Source: Castellaniella sp047971665
GTDB lineage: Bacteria > Pseudomonadota > Gammaproteobacteria > Burkholderiales > Burkholderiaceae_B
DNA: 31,681 nt
Direction: 5' to 3'
NCBI RefSeq assembly: GCF_047971665.1
Contig: NZ_JBKEAA010000010.1
Span: 1-31,681 of the forward strand
Below the pieces are notes generated by a model. The model searched no databases. It was not told the DNA's origin and saw only the letters and a list, made by a program, of their open reading frames with translations. The position numbers and the translations under genes are program-made. Position 1 is the stretch's first letter; the number at the start of each line of letters is the position of its first letter. Positions 1 to 7,489 of the stretch are shown in pieces.

Positions 1-1
1 C

Positions 2-457
2 GCCCTGCTCGACAAGCTCAACGCCGAGTTCACCAGGTCCAGGCCCCGCCACAGTAACGACAATGCTCTGGTCGAGGCCAAGAACGGCGTGGTCATCCGG
101 CGCACCTTCGGCTACGCCCACATCCCGCAAAAGCATGCCCGGTCCATCAACGCGTTCTGTGAGCAGCACCTCGTGCCCTACCTGAACCTGCACCGCCCCT
201 GCCTGTTTCCCGAGCAGACGATCGATGCCAAAGGCAAGATCCGCACCACCTACCCTCAAGCGCTCGTGCGAACTCCGCTGGAGAAGCTGCACAGCCTGCC
301 GGCGCGCGCCCGGGGGCTCAAGCCCGGTATCACCCTACAGAGCCTGCTCATCGAGGCGCGGGCCATGAGTGATAATGAAGCCGCCGAGCAGCTGCAAAAG
401 GTCCGCTCGGCGCTGTTTGCAACCATCCATCGACGATCCGCCGACAAGGCCGCCTGA
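2..457 (+). CDS. Transposase with integrase (rve) catalytic core, 3' part
   Basis: The frame is open from base 2 and runs to the TGA at 455-457; the 5' part lies outside the window. About 151 residues remain. The segment RHSNDNALVEAKNG near the start has the shape of the third acidic motif (E of the DDE triad) in integrase-core transposases. It is followed by the family-like YLNLHRPC and a C-terminal tail ending NEAAEQLQKVRSALFATI. An internal ATG at 89 is only an in-frame Met, not the real start. The family is probably one of the ISNCY/IS1202-like groups with an rve core, but I could not fix the name. A 251-bp stretch (161-411) recurs at 31431-31681 with two mismatches. The sequence at 471-490, just past the stop, may belong to the IS end; no inverted repeat partner is available to prove it. 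Confidence 0.8.
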   Translation, partial: ALLDKLNAEFTRSRPRHSNDNALVEAKNGVVIRRTFGYAHIPQKHARSINAFCEQHLVPYLNLHRPCLFPEQTIDAKGKIRTTYPQALVRTPLEKLHSLPARARGLKPGITLQSLLIEARAMSDNEAAEQLQKVRSALFATIHRRSADKAA

Positions 458-801
458 ACCGCCAGTTCTCCGCAAGTTCAGACTCATCTGTGTTTTGGAA
501 AAGACTGTCGCAGCGGAGCGCCGCGATGCAATCATGATCTGGCCCTGCGCTCTTGCGGTCAGACGCGTCGTCATGATACCTCCGGACAGCTGATCTGAGC
601 TATGCGTCAGACAGTGATTCACCGATCGCAAGAGGGGGGCAGAAACGTGAGGGCCCCGCCTTCTGGCGGGGCCCTGCTGCCCGAAGGGCAGCAGCACCGC
701 ATGGGAGCGGTGCCGTGTCAACGCCCTGAGGCGTGAACGGCTACCATCAGGTAGCAGTTTCAGTATAGATCAGGCGGCGAGGCAGGCCATTGGTGGATTC
801 C
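458..801. other. Gene-free stretch between transposase and glutamate-synthase-family gene
   Basis: This 344-base region lies between the transposase stop and the stop codon of the convergent minus-strand gene. The short open frames in it overlap the hairpin array and resemble no protein. The first part (about 458-640) presumably holds the IS end and its flank. The second part holds the row of hairpins at 650-755, listed separately. I see no promoter or tRNA. Confidence 0.6.
650..755. repeat. Row of five adjacent stem-loops
   Basis: Five perfect inverted repeats sit end to end. They are 650-660/665-675 (11 bp, 4-nt loop), 674-682/686-694 (9 bp, 3-nt loop), 694-700/707-713 (7 bp, 6-nt loop), 721-725/730-734 nested within 712-716/737-741, and 740-745/750-755 (6 bp, 4-nt loop). 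Neighbouring stems share their edge bases. No stem is followed by a T-run on either strand, so these are not ordinary intrinsic terminators. The array lies downstream of both convergent genes. It could be a structured RNA, a transcription or mRNA-stabilising barrier, or part of a mobile element. Which strand is transcribed is unknown. Confidence 0.7.
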
Positions 802-2484
802 CTAGATGTTGCTGTCAGCCGGTGCCTGATCGGGCGCGGCAGCGGTGTCTGCGTGCCCCGACAGGGCGGCGCTCAGGCTGAACAGGGGCTCGAACGACTC
901 GGCCCGCGCCATGGGCCAGGCCGTGCGGAAGATCGTGTTGCGGAACCGGCCTTCGAGCAGTTCGCCATTTTCCAGATCGGGGAACAAGGCGGACAGGACG
1001 CGCACCTCGCCATTGGCGATCCGTCGTGCGATATGGTGCGGGCGCAGCTGGTTGGGATGGGTCAGGCCGGCTGCGCCCAGCAGTTCTCCCAGCGCCTTGA
1101 GCGTGTTGGCGTGATAGTTGGCGACGCGGACTGATTTGTCGGCCACCACCAGGGCCTGCTGGCGCTTGGGGTCCTGTGTCGTCACGCCGGTGGGGCAGCG
1201 GCCGGTATGACAGGTCTGGGCCTGGATGCAGCCGATGGCGAACATATAGGCGCGGGCGCTGTTGCACCAGTCCGCGCCCAGGGCCATCAGGCGCGCCATG
1301 TCGAACGCGCTGATGACTTTGCCCGAGGCGCCCAGCCGGATCTGCTCGCGCAGGCCGATCCCCACCAGCGTGTTGTGAACCAGGCGCAGGCCTTCGCGCA
1401 GCGGTGTGCCGACATGGTCGACGAATTCGATGGGCGCCGCCCCGGTGCCGCCCTCGGCGCCGTCGATCACGATGAAATCGGGGGTGATGCCGGTGGCGAG
1501 CATGGCTTTGGCGATGGCGAACCATTCCCAGGGATGTCCGATGCACAGCTTGAAGCCGACCGGCTTGCCGCCGGACAGTTCACGCACGCGGGCGATGAAA
1601 TGCATCATTTCGATGGGGGTGCCAAAGGCGCTGTGGCTGGACGGAGAGATACAGTCCTGGCCGACCGGCACGCCGCGCGCGGCGGCAATCTCCGGGGTAA
1701 CCTTGGGCGCCGGCAGGATGCCGCCATGACCAGGCTTGGCCCCCTGGGACAGCTTGAGCTCGATCATGCGGACGTTGTCCCGCCGGGCCATGTCCGAGAA
1801 CCGCTCTTCGGAAAAACTGCCATCCTCGTTACGGCAGCCAAAGTAGCCCGAGCCGATGTTCCAGATCAGGTCGCCGCCGTGTTCCAGGTGGTAGCGGCTG
1901 ACACCGCCTTCGCCGGTGTCGTGGGCGAAGCGGCCGATCGCGGCGCCTTTGTTCAAGGCCATGACGGCATTGGCCGACAGGGCGCCGAAACTCATGGCGG
2001 AGATATTGAAGACCGACAGCTCCACGGGCTGGGTACAGTCCGGTCCGCCGACGGTGATGCGGAAATCGTTGTTCTGGATGTGGGTCGGCACCATGGCGTG
2101 GTTGATCCACTCATAGTCATTGCCGTAGACGTCGCCTTGTGTGCCAAAGGGGCGCTGATCCATCTGCCGCTTGGCGCGTTGATATACCAGAGAACGGTCC
2201 ACACGCGAAAAGGGCAGCTTCAGCGTGTCATCCTCGAAGAAATACTGACGGACCTCCGGGCGGATGAATTCGAACAAAAAACGCAGGTTGCCGATCACAG
2301 GATAGTTGCGGCGAATGGCGTGCCGGGTCTGGCGCAGGTCGTAAATCCCCAGCAGGCTCAGGCCCAGGAACAGCAGACAGGGCAGCCACCAGCCGGCGCT
2401 GAACGACAGGGCCAGCATGGCGCACAATATCGTGAGTGCGATGGCGGCGTAAAAGGCGGTATAGCGGTTGAAAATCGGCGGCAT
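802..2484 (-). CDS. FMN-binding glutamate synthase family protein, membrane-anchored
   Basis: The product is 560 residues. It corresponds to the central FMN/iron-sulfur (GltB2-like) domain of glutamate synthase without the glutamine amidotransferase domain or the C-terminal GXGXG domain. Residues about 8-48 form two hydrophobic segments, so the protein is probably membrane-bound with its catalytic domain in the cytoplasm. Cys419, Cys425 and Cys430 (C-x5-C-x4-C, followed by PTG) match the [3Fe-4S] cysteine cluster of the family. SAMSFGALS and GAEGGTGAAP are typical flavin-barrel motifs. Such stand-alone proteins are widespread, but their substrate is mostly unknown. Ammonia-dependent glutamate synthesis is one possibility, not shown here. 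The ATG at 2484 has a reasonable AGGGAA site upstream. The gene is divergent from the transport cluster, so the two may share the intergenic control region. Confidence 0.88.
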   Translation of the reverse strand: MPPIFNRYTAFYAAIALTILCAMLALSFSAGWWLPCLLFLGLSLLGIYDLRQTRHAIRRNYPVIGNLRFLFEFIRPEVRQYFFEDDTLKLPFSRVDRSLVYQRAKRQMDQRPFGTQGDVYGNDYEWINHAMVPTHIQNNDFRITVGGPDCTQPVELSVFNISAMSFGALSANAVMALNKGAAIGRFAHDTGEGGVSRYHLEHGGDLIWNIGSGYFGCRNEDGSFSEERFSDMARRDNVRMIELKLSQGAKPGHGGILPAPKVTPEIAAARGVPVGQDCISPSSHSAFGTPIEMMHFIARVRELSGGKPVGFKLCIGHPWEWFAIAKAMLATGITPDFIVIDGAEGGTGAAPIEFVDHVGTPLREGLRLVHNTLVGIGLREQIRLGASGKVISAFDMARLMALGADWCNSARAYMFAIGCIQAQTCHTGRCPTGVTTQDPKRQQALVVADKSVRVANYHANTLKALGELLGAAGLTHPNQLRPHHIARRIANGEVRVLSALFPDLENGELLEGRFRNTIFRTAWPMARAESFEPLFSLSAALSGHADTAAAPDQAPADSNI

Positions 2485-2782
2485 GGGTGAATTCCCTGGG
2501 TTCAGGCGACCCGATTACCTTAGCAGATGGGTGCCGTCATGGGCAGCTGGCCAGCCGAGCCCAAAAGAATTCCGGGTAATCCCTGAATATCCTTTTGATG
2601 AAGCCGTTCTTCAGCAAAAGTAAATAGACGGTCGATTCGGTGCATGCCTACCATGATTGGCAACGGTGGCCGGCACGATCCGCCAGACAGATTCATGCAA
2701 ATGCCGTTTTCGGTGGCGTCGTGGCGGTATTCAGGAAGGGCCGTGTTGAGCCGGAATCATTTCTTATAAAAGAGACAAGCCT
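2485..2782. other. Divergent intergenic control region
   Basis: These 298 bases separate two divergent start codons, so both promoters should lie here. I could not assign a convincing -35/-10 pair in either direction. A TATAAA at 2765-2770 is only 12 nt from the GTG at 2783 and has no -35 at a normal distance. The clearest element is the inverted repeat at 2592-2620. No small gene is visible. Confidence 0.6.
2592..2620. promoter_or_regulatory. Interrupted palindrome, candidate operator
   Basis: CTTTTG (2592-2597) pairs with CAAAAG (2615-2620), and TGAAG (2599-2603) pairs with CTTCA (2609-2613). There is one mismatch between the two blocks and a 5-nt centre. No T-run follows on either strand, so a terminator is unlikely. 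Its place near the middle of a divergent intergenic region suggests a binding site for a dimeric regulator. No regulator is encoded nearby. Confidence 0.45.
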
Positions 2783-3688
2783 GTGTTTTTGGATATCCTT
2801 CCGTTAGCGGTGGTCGATGGGGTTGCGTATGCAAGCCTGTTGTTTCTCGTGTCGATGGGACTGACGCTGATTTTCGGTGTCATGGGAATTCTCAATGTGG
2901 CCCATGGCTCGTTCTATGCGTTTGGAGGCTACGCCGCGGCCTCGGCCGTGTCATGGGCCGCCAACTGGACCGATTCGTCCTGCGCGCTGCTGGCGCTGTT
3001 GTTCGTGGTTGCGCTCATCGTGGGCATTGCGATGGGCGGATTGCTCGAGATGTTGTTCATCCGGCGATCCCATGCCTATGATCCCTCTCTGAAGCTCCTG
3101 ATCACGTTCGGTGTGTTCCTGATGCTCGAGGATGTGCGGGGCCTGATCTGGGGCGCGCAGCCCTACAGCGCCAGCGAGGTCGTCAACCGGCTGGGCAACA
3201 TGCAGTTGGGCGACATCACGTATACCAATTATCAACTGATCGTGGTGCCCTCCATCGCGTTGCTGGCCTACCTGGGGCTTGAGTATTTCCTGCGCCGCAC
3301 CGATCTTGGCATGCAGACCGTCGCCATCACGCATCACCGTGAGGTTGCCATTTCCCAGGGGATCAACGCCAGCAGGATCGGCCTGGTCACGTTCATCATC
3401 GGGGCGGTGCTGGGGGGGGCGGGCGGCGCCCTGTCGGTGCCGACCACTTCGATGGTGCCGGGTTCCAGCGCCGATATGATCGTGCTCTCGTTCGCGGTCA
3501 TCGCGACAGCGGGGATGGAGCAGATCACGGGAGCCCTGATTGCCGCGCTGCTGATCGGCATCGTGCGCTCGATCGCCGTCTACATGGCGCCCGATCTCGA
3601 GGTCGCCACGCCCTACATCATCATGGTGCTGATCCTGATCGTGCGGCCCCAAGGTTTGTTCGCAGCCGTTCAGGCGAGGACGATCTGA
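2783..3688 (+). CDS. HAAT-type ABC transporter permease (LivH-like)
   Basis: This 301-residue integral membrane protein has about eight hydrophobic segments. The N-terminal stretch (DGVAYASLLFLVSMGLTLIF, then GILNVAHGSFYAFGGY) is the hallmark of LivH/BPD_transp_2 permeases of branched-chain amino acid and related importers. A glycine-rich loop follows at about residues 210-225. The start is a GTG with only a weak purine-rich site (AAAGAGA) upstream; no ATG lies nearby in frame. It should pair with the LivM-like permease that overlaps it by one base. HAAT systems also import amides, urea and aromatic or alicyclic acids, so the name does not fix the substrate. It is the first gene of the 16 kb plus-strand cluster. 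Confidence 0.92.
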   Translation: MFLDILPLAVVDGVAYASLLFLVSMGLTLIFGVMGILNVAHGSFYAFGGYAAASAVSWAANWTDSSCALLALLFVVALIVGIAMGGLLEMLFIRRSHAYDPSLKLLITFGVFLMLEDVRGLIWGAQPYSASEVVNRLGNMQLGDITYTNYQLIVVPSIALLAYLGLEYFLRRTDLGMQTVAITHHREVAISQGINASRIGLVTFIIGAVLGGAGGALSVPTTSMVPGSSADMIVLSFAVIATAGMEQITGALIAALLIGIVRSIAVYMAPDLEVATPYIIMVLILIVRPQGLFAAVQARTI

Positions 3689-4611
3689 TGATCCGGGCGA
3701 TCAGCATTCTCGGCCTGTTGCTCCTGCTGGTCCTGGGATTTGCCAAGCCCTGGACGACCACGGCGATCGTGGTCGGGTTGTCGTATGCGATTGCCGCGCT
3801 GGGTGTCTCTCCCCTGATGCGGGCGGGACAGATTTCTTTCGGTCACGCCATGTTCGCCTGTTTTTCAGCCTATACCGTGGCCTGCCTGGCGCGCGCCTTT
3901 CCGGGGCTCGACGTGCTGGTGCTGATTCTGGCCGGTGTGGTCGTCAGCACTGTGGCGGGCATGATCATCGGGCTGTTCATCGTGCGTTATCGCGGCATTT
4001 TTTTCGGTATGCTCAATCTGGCCCTGAGCATGGTTCTGTTTGCCATTCTCGGCAAGCTCTATCACATCACGGGGGGCACGGATGGTCTGAGCTTCACCCG
4101 GCCCCCGGTGCTGGGCATGGCGCTGGAGCGCAAGCCCTATGAATGGGGGTTGCTGATCATCTCGGCGCTGATCGCGGGCGGTCTGGGGTGGATGCTTCAG
4201 CGGTTCTACGCGTCGGGCTGCGGCCAGGCCCTGGCCGCCATCAAGACCAATGAGAACCGTCTCGAGTATCTCGGGTTCTCGGCCTATTCGATCCTGTGGC
4301 GCGGTTATGTCCTGTCGGCGCTGGTGGTGGGATTCGCCGGCGCATTTCTCGCGCTGATCCAGGGGCTGGTCACCCCCGAGATCGGTTTCTGGCTCAAGTC
4401 GGCCGAATACGTCTTCATCGCCATCCTGGGCGGAACGGGACATGTGATCGGCGCTTTTCTGGGCGCGCTGGTCTTCGAGCTGGTGCGGTTGTTCTCCGCA
4501 TCGTATTTCGCCAGCCTCTGGCAGTTCGTGCTGGGTCTGACGCTGGTCTCCACGATCTTCATTTTCCCTGCTGGCATGGTCGGTCAGCTGACACGACGGG
4601 CCAGGCAATGA
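3688..4611 (+). CDS. HAAT-type ABC transporter permease (LivM-like)
   Basis: A 307-residue membrane protein and the second permease subunit of the importer. The segment with LMRAGQISFGHAMFACFSAY (residues about 38-57) matches the LivM pattern of G-x-S-FGHA. The conserved cytoplasmic loop reads GCGQALAAIKTNENRLEYLG, near residue 180, and would contact the ATPases; FLGALVFELV comes near the end. Its ATG shares a base with the stop of the preceding gene (TGATG), and its own stop overlaps the ATG of the next gene, so translation of the three genes is probably coupled. Length is ordinary for the family. Confidence 0.92.
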   Translation: MIRAISILGLLLLLVLGFAKPWTTTAIVVGLSYAIAALGVSPLMRAGQISFGHAMFACFSAYTVACLARAFPGLDVLVLILAGVVVSTVAGMIIGLFIVRYRGIFFGMLNLALSMVLFAILGKLYHITGGTDGLSFTRPPVLGMALERKPYEWGLLIISALIAGGLGWMLQRFYASGCGQALAAIKTNENRLEYLGFSAYSILWRGYVLSALVVGFAGAFLALIQGLVTPEIGFWLKSAEYVFIAILGGTGHVIGAFLGALVFELVRLFSASYFASLWQFVLGLTLVSTIFIFPAGMVGQLTRRARQ

Positions 4612-5366
4612 GGCGGGGGGGCATCGTGAAACCATTGCTTGAAACCAGAGACCTGTATCTTGCCTTCGGCGGGCTGGTGGTTGCGGATCATATCGACTTT
4701 CAGCTGCATCGCGGAGAACGGCTGGCCGTCATCGGCCAGAACGGTGCCGGCAAGACCACGTTCATCAATATTTGCACGGGTTACCTGAAGCCGCAGTCCG
4801 GCGATGTCTGGTTTGGCGATCGTCGCATTACCGCTATGCCTCCCCGGAGGATCGTGCGTCTGGGCATGGGGCGGTCGTTTCAACTGCCGCAGTTGTTTAC
4901 GGAACATACCGTGCGTGAATGCGTGCAGATCGCCGCAGCCTCTCAGGACCGTCGGCTGAGCTTTCTGCGGGCGATGGATTCCGTGGTCGATCGGTCCGAG
5001 GTCGAAAGCACACTCGAACTGGTCGGACTGCGAGAGGATGCCCGCCGGATGTCCAGCGATCTGCCAGAAGGCAAGCGCAAGCTGCTCGATATCGCCATGG
5101 CGCTGGTGTTGCATCCGCAGCTGCTGATCATGGACGAACCCACCAGCGGCGTGGCCTCCGAGGACAAGCATGACCTGATGCGCATCATCATGAGCGCCCT
5201 GGACCAGCGGCACGTCACCAGCTGGTTCGTGGAGCACGATGTCGATATCGTCGCCCGATACGCGACCCGTGTCGCCGCCTGGATCTCCGGCGCCATCGTT
5301 GCCGACGGCATGCCGGACGGTGTGCTTCAGGATCCCCGGATCCGCAGTGAAATCCTGGGGGCGTGA
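4608..5366 (+). CDS. HAAT-type ABC transporter ATPase (LivG-like)
   Basis: A 252-residue ATP-binding subunit. Walker A is GQNGAGKTT (residues 43-51), Walker B is LLIMDEPTSG, and the switch histidine is in VEHD. The ABC signature is unusual: LPEGKRKLLDIAMAL in place of the canonical LSGGQ. Only the G is kept at the key spot, although the surrounding pattern is intact. The ATG at 4608 overlaps the previous stop (ATGA). A GTG at 4626 with a G-rich stretch before it would give 246 residues starting just before PLLETRDL, and is an equally good choice. With the next gene it should form the ATPase heterodimer. Confidence 0.9.
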   Translation: MRRGGIVKPLLETRDLYLAFGGLVVADHIDFQLHRGERLAVIGQNGAGKTTFINICTGYLKPQSGDVWFGDRRITAMPPRRIVRLGMGRSFQLPQLFTEHTVRECVQIAAASQDRRLSFLRAMDSVVDRSEVESTLELVGLREDARRMSSDLPEGKRKLLDIAMALVLHPQLLIMDEPTSGVASEDKHDLMRIIMSALDQRHVTSWFVEHDVDIVARYATRVAAWISGAIVADGMPDGVLQDPRIRSEILGA

Positions 5367-5369
5367 GCG

Positions 5370-6041
5370 ATGTTGAAACTGGTGAACCTGAATGTCGATA
5401 TTGCGGACGGTCCCATTCTGCGCGACATCAGTTGCGTGTTCGAGCGGGCGACGACGGTGGGGGTCGTGGGCCGGAATGGTGCGGGCAAGACGACGCTGTT
5501 GCGCAGCATCATGGGGTTGTGCCGGCTGCGGACCGGCGAGATCTGGCTCGATGACATCGATCTGAGCCGCTTGCCCGGACATCTCCGGGCGCAGCATCAC
5601 GTCGGGTACGCGCCCGAGAATCGCGTCATCTTCCCGTCCATGACCGTCGAGGAAAATCTGCGGCTGCCGTGCAAGGCGCAAAAACTGTCCCGTCAGGCGA
5701 TCGACCAGCGTCTCGAAGTGACGCTGGGTGTCGTCCCTGAAATCGAGCCCATGCTCCAGCGTTCGGGCGCGGCGCTCTCGGGGGGGCAGGGCAAGATGGT
5801 GGCTCTGGGGCGTGCGCTGATGGTGGGTACCCGCCTGCTGTTGCTCGACGAGCCTTTTCAAGGGCTGGCGCCCAAGCTGAGCAATCTCTACACAGAGGCC
5901 CTGTCGCGCCTGAAAGGCGTGCGTCCTGAGCTCAGCGTCATTATCACTGAATCAAATACCAAGCTGCTGGGGGCCATCCCCGATCACGTCTGGACGATCG
6001 AACGAGGCGCGATGTGGCTTAATCTCGAGGAAAAACCATGA
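5370..6041 (+). CDS. HAAT-type ABC transporter ATPase (LivF-like)
   Basis: A 223-residue ATP-binding subunit. Walker A is GRNGAGKTT (residues about 34-42), the Q-loop region reads YAPENRVIFPSMTVEENL as in LivF proteins, the signature is LSGGQGKMVALGRAL, and Walker B is LLLLDEPFQGLAP. The switch position reads ITESN where many LivF proteins have VEQN. It is slightly shorter than usual (about 233-240), with a short C-terminus. It starts three bases after the stop of its partner and overlaps the next ATG (ATGA), so it belongs to the same translational unit. Confidence 0.92.
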   Translation: MLKLVNLNVDIADGPILRDISCVFERATTVGVVGRNGAGKTTLLRSIMGLCRLRTGEIWLDDIDLSRLPGHLRAQHHVGYAPENRVIFPSMTVEENLRLPCKAQKLSRQAIDQRLEVTLGVVPEIEPMLQRSGAALSGGQGKMVALGRALMVGTRLLLLDEPFQGLAPKLSNLYTEALSRLKGVRPELSVIITESNTKLLGAIPDHVWTIERGAMWLNLEEKP

Positions 6042-7471
6042 CACAAATGATCATTGAGGGAAAAAGCACGGACGCGGCCAGCGGGCGGGAAATCGATGTG
6101 GTCTGCCCGAGTGATGGTCAGGTCTTTACCACGATCCCCAGGGGCGCGGCGCAGGACGTGGATCGCGCGGTCAAGGCGGCGCGCGCTGCCCTCAAGGGCG
6201 AGTGGGGCGCATTGCCGGCATTCGAACGCGGCCGGCTGCTGATGAAATTGAGTCAGAAAATCCTGGCGCATCATGATGAGCTGGCCGAAATCGAGGCGCG
6301 AGATACCGGCAAGCCGCTGACGACCGCGCGCACGGATGTGACGGTGCTGGCCCGTTATTTCGAGTTTTACGGCGGCGGAGCCGACAAGGTGCACGGCCAG
6401 ACCCTGCCTTTCCTGAACGGCTACTCCGTCCAGGTCGTGCGCGAGCCGCTGGGAGTGACTGCGCACATTCTGCCCTGGAACTATCCGGCGCAGATGTTCG
6501 GACGCAGCGTCGCGCCGGCGCTGGCCATGGGCAATGCGATCGTGGTCAAGCCAGCCGAAGATGCCTGCCTGTCGGTCATCCGCGTGGCGGAACTGGCGCT
6601 GGAGGTCGGCTTCCCGGCAGGCGCACTGAACATCGTGACGGGGCTGGGAGAGGAGGCCGGCGCGGCGCTGGCCAGGCATCCGGGGATCAATTTCATCAGC
6701 TTTACCGGCTCCAACGAGGTAGGCGTCATGGTGCAGCAGGCCGCGGCGCTCAACGCGGTCAAATGCACGCTCGAGCTGGGAGGCAAGTCGGCGCATGTCG
6801 TGTTCGAAGATGCAGACTTCGAGCGCGCGGCGGCCGCCATATGCCGGGGGATCGTTCAGAATACCGGGCAGACATGCACGGCCGGCAGCCGGGTGCTGGT
6901 GCAGAAAAGCGCCCAGGATCGTTTCATGAAGGTTCTGGTGGCGGAGTTTTCAAAGAAAACGGCGGGCACGCCGGACATGGATCTGGACTGCGGTCCGCTG
7001 ATCAACAAGACGCAATTCGAGCGGGTCAATGGCTATGTCGAGACTGGACGCAAAGAGGGCCTGTCCGTGGTGGTCGAGGGCCAGGTGGCCGATGGCGTAC
7101 CGCCCGGCGGCTATTTTGTCCGGCCGATGATCTTCAGTGCGCCCCGGCACGAGAGTCGGTTGCTCACCGAGGAAATCTTCGGGCCGGTGCTGGTGACTGT
7201 TCCTTTCGAGACCGAGGCCGAGGCGATCGAGCTGGCCAATGCGACCCACTACGGCCTGATGGCCGCGGTCTGGTCCGAGAATGGCGGCCGGCAACAGCGG
7301 GTGGCCAGGGCGATGGAGGCGGGCCAGGTGTACATCAACAGTTTTGGGGCCGGTGGTGGGGTCGAACTGCCGTTCGGCGGCGTCAAGCGCAGTGGACACG
7401 GGCGTGAGAAGGGCTTCATCGCAATGGAGGAAATGTCCACTGTAAAGACCATCATCCATTATCACGGTTGA
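6038..7471 (+). CDS. NAD(P)-dependent aldehyde dehydrogenase
   Basis: This 477-residue protein has the full ALDH superfamily layout. The cofactor-binding PWNYP contains Asn148, the general base is Glu246 in LELGGKS, and the catalytic Cys280 is in GQTCTAGSR. EEIFGPV and LPFGGVKRSGHGREKG lie near the C-terminus. Overall it looks like the betaine/phenylacetaldehyde/vanillin-type dehydrogenases, which oxidise aldehydes to carboxylic acids in the cytoplasm. The specific aldehyde cannot be told. The ATG overlaps the stop of the ATPase gene, and GAGGAAAAACC provides a ribosome site. Placed inside a transport operon, it probably acts on the imported compound or on the product of the alcohol dehydrogenase at 9664-10794. 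Confidence 0.93.
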   Translation: MTQMIIEGKSTDAASGREIDVVCPSDGQVFTTIPRGAAQDVDRAVKAARAALKGEWGALPAFERGRLLMKLSQKILAHHDELAEIEARDTGKPLTTARTDVTVLARYFEFYGGGADKVHGQTLPFLNGYSVQVVREPLGVTAHILPWNYPAQMFGRSVAPALAMGNAIVVKPAEDACLSVIRVAELALEVGFPAGALNIVTGLGEEAGAALARHPGINFISFTGSNEVGVMVQQAAALNAVKCTLELGGKSAHVVFEDADFERAAAAICRGIVQNTGQTCTAGSRVLVQKSAQDRFMKVLVAEFSKKTAGTPDMDLDCGPLINKTQFERVNGYVETGRKEGLSVVVEGQVADGVPPGGYFVRPMIFSAPRHESRLLTEEIFGPVLVTVPFETEAEAIELANATHYGLMAAVWSENGGRQQRVARAMEAGQVYINSFGAGGGVELPFGGVKRSGHGREKGFIAMEEMSTVKTIIHYHG

Positions 7472-7489
7472 TACCGGGGGGTATTTATC

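Noticed and set aside
2765..2770. TATAAA as a -10 box for the transport cluster
   Set aside because: It is too close to the GTG start to leave room for a ribosome site, and the nearest TTGAGC lies only 13 bases upstream of it.
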